From Halonatronomonas betaini (GTDB taxonomy: Bacteria > Bacillota > Halanaerobiia > Halanaerobiales > Halarsenatibacteraceae): a stretch of DNA of 64,000 nucleotides. Below, piece by piece: positions 9,266 to 17,577 of the stretch. The position numbers were made by a program, and so were the translations under genes. The stretch covers positions 315,741 to 379,740 of the forward strand of contig NZ_JADPIE010000001.1 of NCBI RefSeq assembly GCF_015666175.1, written 5' to 3'. Positions within the stretch are counted from its first letter, which is position 1. Each line of letters starts with the position of its first letter. The notes under the pieces were generated by a model. It did not search any database. It worked only from the letters and a program-made list of their open reading frames with translations, and had not been told where the DNA came from.

Positions 9266-9808
9266 ATGGAAATATATACAAAAACCGGGGATAAAGGTGA
9301 AACCAGTCTTTATGATAATACCAGAGTGGCCAAGGACTCGATTAGAGTTGAAAGTTATGGGACTATTGATGAGTTGAATTCAACCCTGGGGATGGCCAGA
9401 ACATTTATTTCAGATGAAGAAATTAGCAAGTATGTATTTAAAATTCAGCGCCAGCTCTTTGATGTTGCAGGGGAACTGGCAACTACAGATGGCACAACCT
9501 TTCCTGAAAAAATAGATAAGCCAGAGATAGAAGAACTTGAAGATATAATCGATAAATACCTTGCCAGAATGAATGAAGAAGAAAAATCTAGCTTTATAAT
9601 CCCAGGGAGTAATCGGGCATCAGCCACTCTCCATCAGGCCAGAACAATCTGTCGGAGGGCTGAGAGAAGAATTGTAACCTTAAGCAGGGATGCCGAAATT
9701 AGAGAAGAGATACAGAAATATGTTAATCGACTTTCTGATGTAATTTATACACTGGCAAGATTTCTGGAGACAAGACTGGAATATGTAGAATTTAATAAAG
9801 ATGAATAA
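9266..9808 (+). CDS. Cob(I)alamin adenosyltransferase, PduO type
   Basis: Makes adenosylcobalamin from cob(I)alamin and ATP. The 180 residues start with the ATP-binding TKTGDKGETSLY motif (residues 5-16) and end with the helix RRAERRIVTL (about 128-138), both characteristic of PduO/ATR enzymes. Length is typical. It stands alone, but the window also encodes adenosylcobalamin-dependent glutamate mutase at 33484-36794, an obvious customer for the cofactor. Ribosome site AGAGGTGAT. Confidence 0.95.
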   Translation: MEIYTKTGDKGETSLYDNTRVAKDSIRVESYGTIDELNSTLGMARTFISDEEISKYVFKIQRQLFDVAGELATTDGTTFPEKIDKPEIEELEDIIDKYLARMNEEEKSSFIIPGSNRASATLHQARTICRRAERRIVTLSRDAEIREEIQKYVNRLSDVIYTLARFLETRLEYVEFNKDE

Positions 9809-9810
9809 GT

Positions 9811-9838
9811 AAAAAATGGCAGCCTCTCGGCTGCCATT
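9811..9838 (-). terminator. Terminator of the sigma-factor gene
   Basis: A 10-bp perfect stem (9815-9824 with 9829-9838) with a TCTC loop. Read on the minus strand it is followed by a T run (the A tract at 9811-9816). It lies between convergent genes, so it may also stop the adenosyltransferase transcript. Confidence 0.88.
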
Positions 9839-9864
9839 ATATTTATAGTGATTTAATTAAAATT

Positions 9865-10797
9865 TTAGCGTTTTAAATAACCTTTTAATTCTTTACTTCT
9901 TGTTGGGTGTCTTAGCTTTCTTAAAGCCTTGGCCTGTATCTGTCTGATTCTCTCTCTAGTTACCCCGAATTCAGTGCCAACTTCTTCAAGGGTTCTCTGT
10001 CTGCCATCTTCAAGGCCATATCTTAATTCGATAACCCGTTTTTCTCTATCAGTTAAAGTATCAAGAACATTATCCAGCTGATCCTTTAATAGCTCTGAAG
10101 AAGCTAAGAGATCTGGTGATGGAGAATCCTGGTCTTCAATAAAGTCCTTTAACTGGCTGTCATTTTCTTCTCCGATTGGTGTATCCAGTGAGGCAGGCTG
10201 CTGATTGATTGTTAGTTTTTTGACCTCCAGTACTTTTTCAGGCTCCATATCCATTTCTTCGCCGATCTCTTCTGGAGTCGGTTCTCTATCCAGTTCTTTA
10301 TTCAGCCGTTTTTCTACCCGCTTTAATTTATTCATGGTTTCGACCATATGAACAGGTATTCTGATAGTTCTGGCCTGATCAGCCAGGGATCTGGTGATAG
10401 ATTGTCTGATCCACCAGGTTGCATAGGTGCTGAATTTATATCCTTTGGTATAATCAAATTTTTCAACAGCTTTCATTAAACCTTTATTTCCTTCCTGAAT
10501 TAGATCCAGGAATGACATACCCTGTCCAACATATTTCTTTGCAATACTAACAACAAGCCTTAGATTGGCTTCAGTTAACTCCTGTCTGGCCTGTTCATCG
10601 CCTGCTTCAATGCGCTGAGCCAGCTCAACTTCTTCCTCTTTAGTAAGGAGATCAACTTTCCCCATCTCTTTTAGATAAACACGGACTGGATCGTCGATAC
10701 CTGCACCGGCAGGAATGGAAAGATCATATTCTTTTTCTTCGTTCTCTTCATTTTCTTCAATTTTATCATTAGATTGGGTTTCTTCTTTTTGACTCAT
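9865..10797 (-). CDS. rpoD: Primary RNA polymerase sigma factor
   Basis: Group 1 sigma factor (310 residues) that directs RNA polymerase to TTGACA/TATAAT promoters, many of which are visible in this window. Region 1.2 starts near [12 protein letters not shown], region 2 includes the melting and -10 helix [18 protein letters not shown], and region 4 ends with the helix-turn-helix [20 protein letters not shown]. The start is the Met of MSQKEE: on the minus strand AAGGAGG lies just upstream, and the longer frame to 10830 has no ribosome site. Region 1.1 is replaced by about 35 acidic residues. No dnaG neighbour is present. Confidence 0.95.
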   Translation of the reverse strand: MSQKEETQSNDKIEENEENEEKEYDLSIPAGAGIDDPVRVYLKEMGKVDLLTKEEEVELAQRIEAGDEQARQELTEANLRLVVSIAKKYVGQGMSFLDLIQEGNKGLMKAVEKFDYTKGYKFSTYATWWIRQSITRSLADQARTIRIPVHMVETMNKLKRVEKRLNKELDREPTPEEIGEEMDMEPEKVLEVKKLTINQQPASLDTPIGEENDSQLKDFIEDQDSPSPDLLASSELLKDQLDNVLDTLTDREKRVIELRYGLEDGRQRTLEEVGTEFGVTRERIRQIQAKALRKLRHPTRSKELKGYLKR

Positions 10798-10863
10798 AAT
10801 AAATTCCTCCTTAATGCTGTTACCCAGCACAATTGTACATTATAAAATAAAAACCACTTAATG

Positions 10864-11790
10864 TCAAATGAAATTGATTAGCCAGATGATCAACGGAATA
10901 CTAATTATACCAAAAAGAGTAGTTATAAATACAGCTTCAGATGCCATCTGATAATCGCCCTGATATCTGGCGGCAAAGATTACACTATTAGCAGCAATCG
11001 GCATTGCAGCCTGAATAACAATAATTCCAACCAGTATTTCTGGTATCGGTAAAAAACTTAGTGCCAGCAATAAAAGTACAGGAATAACTAATAATCTCAA
11101 TAGACTTAGAAATACCAGTTTAGGCTTTAGGATAACTCTTTTGATATTGATTCCGAATAAAGAACTTCCAATAACCAGCATCGATAATGGGAAAGTCATA
11201 TCTCCAACCATATCAACAGCCTCTGAAATAGGTCCAGGCAGATTAATGCCTGTTATAAATAAAATGAAACCAATTCCCAGGGCTATTACACCGTTATTTA
11301 TTATATTCTGCAAGCGATCCGAATTCTCCTTCTTTCTAGCCGATAATAAATAAATTCCATAGGTCCAGATAACAATATTAAATGGTATCATTCCTAAAGA
11401 ACCATAAAAGAGGCCGGTTTCAGGATAGACTGCTCCAATAATTGGTAGGCCCATATAACCGACATTAGAAAAAATAATTAGAAATTCAAAGGTTCTCTGT
11501 TTTTTGTCATCTGCTCTGATAAATCTTTTGAAGATATTAGCGGAAACGATTAATGCCAGGTAAACAAAAACCCAGCAGATAAATAGTATCTTTGTGTTTT
11601 CAATTAATTCAGGACTAATCTCGACTGTCATTGCCGAAATTATCAAAAAGGGTAATATGTAATCGATTAATAGATCAAATAAAAACTGCTGGCCCTTTCT
11701 GGTGATAACTTCTCTGGATCTTAAGAAATAACCGAAGAAAAGAATTAAGAATAAAGCAATAATCTGTTCTAATATTATCTGAAATGGCAT
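10864..11790 (-). CDS. AEC-family transporter (auxin efflux carrier type)
   Basis: Polytopic membrane protein of 308 residues with about ten hydrophobic segments split into two five-helix halves, typical of the bile acid/arsenite/AEC fold. The family motif region FSNVGYMGLPIIGAVYPE is present in the first half. Members export or import organic acids such as malate or malonate; the substrate cannot be inferred. It lies upstream of rpoD on the same strand with a 66-bp gap, and rpoD has its own ribosome site. Confidence 0.85.
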   Translation of the reverse strand: MPFQIILEQIIALFLILFFGYFLRSREVITRKGQQFLFDLLIDYILPFLIISAMTVEISPELIENTKILFICWVFVYLALIVSANIFKRFIRADDKKQRTFEFLIIFSNVGYMGLPIIGAVYPETGLFYGSLGMIPFNIVIWTYGIYLLSARKKENSDRLQNIINNGVIALGIGFILFITGINLPGPISEAVDMVGDMTFPLSMLVIGSSLFGINIKRVILKPKLVFLSLLRLLVIPVLLLLALSFLPIPEILVGIIVIQAAMPIAANSVIFAARYQGDYQMASEAVFITTLFGIISIPLIIWLINFI

Positions 11791-11895
11791 AAAAAAACCT
11801 CCAAATTTTCAATTTATGCAGGAATCTAAAGCTTTATTGAGAAATAATAATTAGGAATGTATAGAAAAATACTTTTATTTTAAGGATTTGATAAA

Positions 11896-12699
11896 ATGAA
11901 TCTACCTTTAAGTAATATTAAAGAACTATATAAGGCGATAGAGACCAGGCAATCAAGGAGAAAATATAAGTCTAAACCGATCAGCCAGTCTCAGATTGAA
12001 ACTCTTAGAGAAAAAGTTGAATTACTAAAGCAGGAAGTTCCTGCAGTTAAAATAATAATCAGGCCTGAAGGGTTTGAGCGTATCATGAAAAATATTTTTG
12101 GTTTTTATGGTTTGATCTCAGGTGCCTGGAGTTATGCGGTTATTCTGGCAGATCCCACAGATAAAAATTATCAAATTCAGGCCGGTTATGCAGGAGAACT
12201 CCTTGTTTTACAGGCAACCTCAATGGATATTGATACCTGCTGGATCGGTGGTTTCTATAATGCTGATAAAATCAAAGCAGAACTAGAGTTTCCTGATAAT
12301 TATGAGATCATGTCTGTAATCTCTTTAGGAGAGGCCAGAGAAAAAAAGACTATTTCAGAAAAAATAATGAAAAAAGTAACTGGCAGTACAAAAAGAAAGA
12401 ACCTTGCTGAGCTCTGTCATCCTGACTATATTGAGGACTGGCCTGATTGGATAAAGTCAGCTATAAAAGCGGCCAGGCAGGCACCTTCAGCAGTTAATCG
12501 GCAGCCCTGGCTATTTAAGGTGGAAGATAATAAATTAATTATACAGGCCAGCACAGAGGAAGCTAAAGGTGGGGTTTCACCATATCTTGACTGTGGTATT
12601 GCTTTATCCCACCTTGAATTAGGTGCCAGAAATGCCGACCAGGAAGTTGAGCTAAAAGAATTGGTTCCACCAGAAATTGCTGAAATAACTCCAGTATAA
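11896..12699 (+). CDS. Nitroreductase-family flavoprotein (TM1586 type)
   Basis: Flavin-binding protein of 267 residues, in which a compact nitroreductase fold appears as two related halves. An N-terminal ETRQSRRKYKSKPIS segment is the FMN-phosphate-binding arginine cluster, and AARQAPSAVNRQPW (about residues 194-207) repeats the family signature in the second half. Such proteins reduce nitro or quinone compounds with NAD(P)H, or act as flavin-binding proteins. The physiological substrate is unknown. Confidence 0.82.
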   Translation: MNLPLSNIKELYKAIETRQSRRKYKSKPISQSQIETLREKVELLKQEVPAVKIIIRPEGFERIMKNIFGFYGLISGAWSYAVILADPTDKNYQIQAGYAGELLVLQATSMDIDTCWIGGFYNADKIKAELEFPDNYEIMSVISLGEAREKKTISEKIMKKVTGSTKRKNLAELCHPDYIEDWPDWIKSAIKAARQAPSAVNRQPWLFKVEDNKLIIQASTEEAKGGVSPYLDCGIALSHLELGARNADQEVELKELVPPEIAEITPV

Positions 12700-12721
12700 A
12701 TCTAGAAAGGTGTTGATTTCA

Positions 12722-14374
12722 TTGGATTTAGAACATGATATCCCTGAACCTGCAAATATCTCCCCTGAATATGATTCATGGAAGATAGCCTTTGCCTATC
12801 TTTTAATAGCCGGACTCTGGATAATGGTCTCAGACCAGCTGGTTGTCCTTTTATTTAATGATACTGATGCTATTTCCATGGTTCAGACCTATAAAGGTAT
12901 TTTCTTTGTTTCTGTGACCTCATATTTACTATTTTACACTTTAAGAGAGAGAATTAAAAGCTATAAATTTTTAGCCATCAGATTATATGATAATTATAAT
13001 GAATTAGAGAGCACCTATGAGGAACTGCTGGCAACTGAGGAGGAGCTGGAGGAGAAGATAGATGAATTAAATGAGGGGAAAGAGAAGATTTATCAGCAGG
13101 CCTATTATGATGATCTGACAGGCCTTCCTAATAAAAATATGCTCCATCAGAAAATAGAGGAGCTAATTTCAGGGGAATCCTCTAATAGAATTAATTATAT
13201 TATGCTAGATCTTGATGAATTTAAAAAGATCAATGATTTTCATGGCCATGAATTTGGAGACCAGCTACTTATTCAGGTAAGGAAGGAATTGCTGGAAGTT
13301 TTACCTGAGAATTATCAGTTGTTCCATTTAGGGGGAGATGAGTTTGGAATTGTTTACAGGGAAAAGCAGGCAGTTGGAACAGGTATTGAACTGATTAATA
13401 ATATTTTAGATATCTTTAAAGATTCTATAAATGTTGATGGCCATTATATTTTTTCTTCAGCCAGCCTGGGTTTTGCCAGCTATCCTGAGCAGGCAGATGA
13501 TGGAGCTGAATTGATTAAAAATGGCGAGATAGCCATGTATAATGCCAAAGAGAAGGGGAAAAATAGTTATAAGTTCTATGAAAAAGAGATGGAGCAGAGG
13601 ATCAAGGATTCATTGAAACTGGAGAGGGATTTAAGGCAGGCGATAAAGGATGAAGAATTTGAGCTGTTCTATCAGCCGCTCTTTGACCTGGAAAAAAATA
13701 AGGTTAAAACAGTTGAGGCTTTAATCCGCTGGAAGAAGCCAGGAGCAGGTTATGTATCTCCAGCTGAATTTCTTCCCTTTGCAGAAAAGACAGGTCTGAT
13801 TACTGAGATTGGCCGCTGGGTATTTAAAGAGGCCTGCCGGCAAAAAAAGCAGTGGCTGGCCAGGGGTTATAATGGTTTTTCGATTGCAATTAATATCTCA
13901 GCTAAAGAGCTTGACGATGCTAAATTCTTTGACAGCCTGGTTAAAGAGATAAATAATAATAACTTAGATAGCAGTAATCTGGAGGTTGAGATTACAGAGA
14001 GCGATGTTATGGAAAATATGGATGAAAATATAAAAGTCCTGAAAGAACTCAGGGAATTAGGGGTTAAAGTTTCCCTTGATGATTTTGGGACCGGTTATTC
14101 ATCTTTAACCTATTTGAGAAAGATGCCGATAGATAATATTAAAATAGACCGCTCTTTTATTGCCAATATCCTCTCAGATGGCAAGGAAAAGAGGATATTA
14201 AGCTCAATTATAGAATTATCCAGGGTTATCGGTTTAAATATTACTGTTGAAGGGATTGAAAATGAAGCCCAGCTGGAGTTTGTTAGAGATAAAGGCTGTG
14301 ATCGGGCACAGGGTTACCTCCTGGCCAGGCCGGCTCCAGCAGAGGAACTAGAAAATTACCTGGAAGGTAATTAA
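12722..14374 (+). CDS. Membrane GGDEF-EAL protein (c-di-GMP turnover)
   Basis: Two transmembrane helices (about residues 17-75) lead into a coiled coil rich in Glu and Leu (about 82-125), then a GGDEF domain with intact GGDEF near residue 204, and an EAL domain with VEALIRW near 330 and the loop DDFGTGYSSL. No RxxD inhibitory site precedes GGDEF. Both diguanylate cyclase and phosphodiesterase activity are possible. A TTG at 12722, 9 bases after AAAGGTG, is the likely start; the GTG at 12710 overlaps the ribosome site itself. The gene meets an HD-GYP gene tail to tail. Confidence 0.9.
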   Translation: MDLEHDIPEPANISPEYDSWKIAFAYLLIAGLWIMVSDQLVVLLFNDTDAISMVQTYKGIFFVSVTSYLLFYTLRERIKSYKFLAIRLYDNYNELESTYEELLATEEELEEKIDELNEGKEKIYQQAYYDDLTGLPNKNMLHQKIEELISGESSNRINYIMLDLDEFKKINDFHGHEFGDQLLIQVRKELLEVLPENYQLFHLGGDEFGIVYREKQAVGTGIELINNILDIFKDSINVDGHYIFSSASLGFASYPEQADDGAELIKNGEIAMYNAKEKGKNSYKFYEKEMEQRIKDSLKLERDLRQAIKDEEFELFYQPLFDLEKNKVKTVEALIRWKKPGAGYVSPAEFLPFAEKTGLITEIGRWVFKEACRQKKQWLARGYNGFSIAINISAKELDDAKFFDSLVKEINNNNLDSSNLEVEITESDVMENMDENIKVLKELRELGVKVSLDDFGTGYSSLTYLRKMPIDNIKIDRSFIANILSDGKEKRILSSIIELSRVIGLNITVEGIENEAQLEFVRDKGCDRAQGYLLARPAPAEELENYLEGN

Positions 14375-15426
14375 ATTATCTCCTGCTGGATTTTTAGCTC
14401 TTTAGTGGCAGATAGATCTATCTTTTCCTGCCATTTTTTGCTCTTATCAAGGATCCTGATATTAGGCCGGGACGGCTTATTTTTATTCTGGCTGACAACA
14501 ACTGCTCTTCTGCCGTCATTGAGTTTAACTTTACAGCCATTGGGATAAAAGGGCATGATCGTAATAAATTTATCGACCAGTTCAGGGTCAAAATGAACTC
14601 CTCGCTCATTATAAATGAGGCTCAGGGTCTTATCTATTGGCCAGCGTTCTCGATAGATTCGATCGCTACTTAATGCATCATATACGTCTGCAATAGCTGT
14701 TATTCTAGGGAATAGGTGGATATCATCGGCTTCAATGCCTCTTGGATAGCCAGAGCCATCAAGTTTTTCATGATGACCTAAAACTATGGCCAGAGAGGTT
14801 GGGGTTATCTCTGAAAGATTTCTTAATCTTTCAAAACCGAGTCTTGGGTGCTCCTGAATAATATTGTATTCTTCTTCAGTTAATTTGCCAGGTTTTTTCA
14901 GGATCTCTTCAGGGATTCCTGATTTTCCAAGATCATGGCAGATAGAACCCAGGGCCAGCTTTTCAAGTTGTAATCTATTTAAGCCTATCTTATTGCCTAG
15001 AAGGACTGAAAGCACAGTTACATTTACTGAATGGGCGAAGGTATAATTGTCTTTATTTTTTATATCAATCATATTGATCATGATTTTATTATTGGCAAGG
15101 ATTTCATCGATCATATCATTTACATAGGCCTTTAGATTTCTGATATCCTGATTATCTATTTCCTGATCGTCTAAAAGGTTGCTATATATCTGATTGGTTA
15201 GTCTGATGCCCTTCTCCCTGACCTGCTGGCTGACTGAATCCTTTAATTCAATATCATAAGAAAATTCATCTTTTATATAAAGATAATTTATACCAAGTTC
15301 ATTGAATTTTTCTTTATATTGATTTAAGTTTTTCTGGCCGGCTGTTAAAAGACACTGGTTTTTATTGTAAATTGGTTTGGCCAGTTTCATATCATTCTCT
15401 AATTTATCGACCTTAACAAGTCTCAT
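14371..15426 (-). CDS. HD-GYP c-di-GMP phosphodiesterase
   Basis: Cytoplasmic protein of about 351 residues with an N-terminal DUF3391-like segment (MRLVKVDKLENDMKLAKPIY) and a C-terminal HD-GYP domain: HDLGKSGIP at about 163-171, HHEKLDGSGYP around 217-227, then DVYDALSSDR. All metal ligands appear intact, predicting hydrolysis of c-di-GMP. The start is ATG at 15426 with GAGGTG upstream; the longer frame begins inside the ribosome site. Its 3' end overlaps the GGDEF-EAL gene by 4 bases in convergent orientation. Confidence 0.9.
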   Translation of the reverse strand: MRLVKVDKLENDMKLAKPIYNKNQCLLTAGQKNLNQYKEKFNELGINYLYIKDEFSYDIELKDSVSQQVREKGIRLTNQIYSNLLDDQEIDNQDIRNLKAYVNDMIDEILANNKIMINMIDIKNKDNYTFAHSVNVTVLSVLLGNKIGLNRLQLEKLALGSICHDLGKSGIPEEILKKPGKLTEEEYNIIQEHPRLGFERLRNLSEITPTSLAIVLGHHEKLDGSGYPRGIEADDIHLFPRITAIADVYDALSSDRIYRERWPIDKTLSLIYNERGVHFDPELVDKFITIMPFYPNGCKVKLNDGRRAVVVSQNKNKPSRPNIRILDKSKKWQEKIDLSATKELKIQQEII

Positions 15427-15522
15427 TATTAACACCTCAAAAGTTATCTAATTCTAATTTTTAATTATATCAGAATTTGTTATAATAATAAAATAGAATC
15501 TATAAAATGGAGGTGAAAGATA

Positions 15523-15735
15523 ATGCCTGTATATTCTTATAAATGTAGAAAATGTGAACATAAATTCGAAAAGGAGATGACTATTAGCCAGAAAGAAGAA
15601 AATGAAGTGATAAATTGCCCAGAATGCAAAAGTGATAATATCTTTCAAACCTTCGATAGGGTCGGCCTTTTAGGAGGTTCTAAAAATTCTAGCTGTTCAG
15701 GAAGTTGTCCTGCAGATAGAAGTTGTTGTGATTAA
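15523..15735 (+). CDS. FmdB-family zinc-ribbon protein
   Basis: A 70-residue protein with two CxxC pairs (C8/C11 and C32/C35) forming a zinc ribbon, in the typical MPVYSYKCRKC context. The tail has further cysteines (NSSCSGSC, RSCCD), common in this family. Function is unknown; members are annotated as putative regulators. Ribosome site GGAGGTG. It is followed by mscS after 19 bases. Confidence 0.88.
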   Translation: MPVYSYKCRKCEHKFEKEMTISQKEENEVINCPECKSDNIFQTFDRVGLLGGSKNSSCSGSCPADRSCCD

Positions 15736-15754
15736 AATGCCAGGGGGTGGCTAG

Positions 15755-16834
15755 ATGTTCATAGAAATTTTCAGGACTTTAGTAGCAGAGAATACTCTTA
15801 TATCAGTTATTAATTTTTTGCTAATGATAGCGGTAGGCTGGGGTGGAATCTTTTTATATAATAAATATATAAGCTGTAAGATTCATGATAGGGTATCGGC
15901 CAGGTGGCCAGATGTCGATAAATTTTTGCTGCAGATTGATAAAAGGCTTATCGCTTTAATTAAAATTTCGATTATCTATACAGCCTTTCAGCAATTATTT
16001 TTGCCGGATATTATTGAACAGGGAGTTTATCTTTTTGTTCTGATAGCAACAACTTTTCAATTTGTGATTTTTATTCAATTTGTGATTATTTATTTCTTTA
16101 AACAGTACCTGGCCAGACAGGAAGATACAGCTGACCAGGATAAACTTTTGACTATTACTGAAAGTTTCACCAAAATTGTAACCTGGATTATTGCAGTAGT
16201 TTTTATTCTTGATAACCTTAATATAAGGATATCCGGGCTTCTGGCCGGTTTAGGTGTTGGTGGTATTGCTCTCGGTATAGCTTCCCAGTCGATTTTTCAG
16301 GATATCTTTAGTTATTTTACGATCTTTATAGACAAGCCCTTTGAGATCGGTGATTATATTATGATTGGAGAGTTTAGAGGGGTGGTAGAATATATTGGAA
16401 TAAAATCGACCAGGCTGAGAAGCCTAACAGGGGAACAGTTAGTCTTTTCTAATACTGATTTAACAAGTTCTAGAATTCATAACTTTCGCAGGATGCGGCG
16501 GAGGAGGATTAATTTTAAATTTGGGGTGACCTATGATACACCTCTGGAGCAATTAAAGGAGATTCCAGGGATTGTAAAGGAGATAATTGAAACTAAAAAT
16601 AAGACGGAGTTTGATCGGGCTCATTTTCACGCCTATGGCGATTATTCACTGATTTATGAAGTGATTTTTTATGTTCAGGATAAGGATTATGCCACTTATA
16701 TGGACATTCAGCAGGAGATAAATTTTGAGCTGAAAGAGATTTTCAAGGAGAAAAATATTAGTTTTGCCTTCCCGACCCAGACTATTAATCTAACTCAGGA
16801 AAATTTAGTGGTGCCAAAAAATAAGGAGGAATAG
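15755..16834 (+). CDS. MscS-type mechanosensitive channel
   Basis: Membrane channel protein (359 residues) expected to open on osmotic downshock and release solutes. Several N-terminal transmembrane helices are followed by the pore-lining and conserved block VGGIALGIASQSIFQDIFSY (about 168-187), then DKPFEIGDYI and the beta domain with FSNTDL and RIHNF. It opens a three-gene run with an unknown protein (2-base gap) and mgtE (overlap), suggesting a combined ion-stress operon. Confidence 0.92.
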   Translation: MFIEIFRTLVAENTLISVINFLLMIAVGWGGIFLYNKYISCKIHDRVSARWPDVDKFLLQIDKRLIALIKISIIYTAFQQLFLPDIIEQGVYLFVLIATTFQFVIFIQFVIIYFFKQYLARQEDTADQDKLLTITESFTKIVTWIIAVVFILDNLNIRISGLLAGLGVGGIALGIASQSIFQDIFSYFTIFIDKPFEIGDYIMIGEFRGVVEYIGIKSTRLRSLTGEQLVFSNTDLTSSRIHNFRRMRRRRINFKFGVTYDTPLEQLKEIPGIVKEIIETKNKTEFDRAHFHAYGDYSLIYEVIFYVQDKDYATYMDIQQEINFELKEIFKEKNISFAFPTQTINLTQENLVVPKNKEE

Positions 16835-16836
16835 AT

Positions 16837-17577
16837 ATGAAAGGTTATAAAATAATTGATACCTATCCAGATTTTTTTGATCTCTGGCAGACTGCTGCCA
16901 AGGAGCCAGTTAAGATTCAGATTGAAAGGTGGAGGACAGATTATATCACTGACTGGCCAGAGATTAAAAACTGGCAGTTAGCTGGCTATGAAGATGATGC
17001 TGAATGGCGTGAATATGCCAGAGAGGAGATATTTCCCTGGATTAATCAGAATTTTAATAGGGTAATGGCAGCCAGGAGCAATTTGCTAGGTGCGATCAGG
17101 TCTGTCTATGACCGGGATGCTGATCTTTTTCAGGAAAACTTACAGACATATTTCCTTATTTCAATAGGAGTAAGTAAAGATCTGGCCTATGTATCAAGCT
17201 ATGGCAATCGCCCGGCAATTTATTTTGATCTGGTTGCGATTGCTAGAGAAGGCTGGCAGGATACTACGATTTTAAGAAGTCTGGTTGGTCTGCAGCTTGG
17301 CTATTATTATTTTGATAGCTTCAGGCAGAAAATCGGGGTGCCTGATGGTGAAGGTCAGCGCTGGAAATATTTTAAAATTGGTTTTGCCAGGGAATTTGCC
17401 AGAGAGTTATTAGGGCCTGATAATCAGGTTGATAAGGTTGCTGCCTATTATAACCAGGATATTGATGGTGCCCAGGCCTGTAATATAATTTCTGTTTTAA
17501 GGGAAAAATATAGCTTTAGACAGCTTGCCCTTCTGCAGCCTGCCAAAATAGAGGAAGAGGTTAAGGGATGCTTCTAG
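16837..17577 (+). CDS. Conserved-looking protein of unknown function
   Basis: Soluble protein of 246 residues, rich in aromatic residues (many Trp, Tyr and Phe), with no signal peptide or transmembrane helix. It looks mainly helical. A segment RSLVGLQLGYYYFDS lies where a zinc-protease-like helix might be, but no HExxH is present, so a protease call is not supported. It sits between mscS and mgtE, starts 2 bases after mscS with an AAGGAGG site, and overlaps mgtE by 10 bases, implying translational coupling and a linked role in osmotic or magnesium response. Confidence 0.7.
   Translation: MKGYKIIDTYPDFFDLWQTAAKEPVKIQIERWRTDYITDWPEIKNWQLAGYEDDAEWREYAREEIFPWINQNFNRVMAARSNLLGAIRSVYDRDADLFQENLQTYFLISIGVSKDLAYVSSYGNRPAIYFDLVAIAREGWQDTTILRSLVGLQLGYYYFDSFRQKIGVPDGEGQRWKYFKIGFAREFARELLGPDNQVDKVAAYYNQDIDGAQACNIISVLREKYSFRQLALLQPAKIEEEVKGCF

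Noticed and set aside
16837-17577. Zinc protease call for the unknown gene between mscS and mgtE
   Set aside because: No HExxH or other metal-binding motif is present in the candidate helix.
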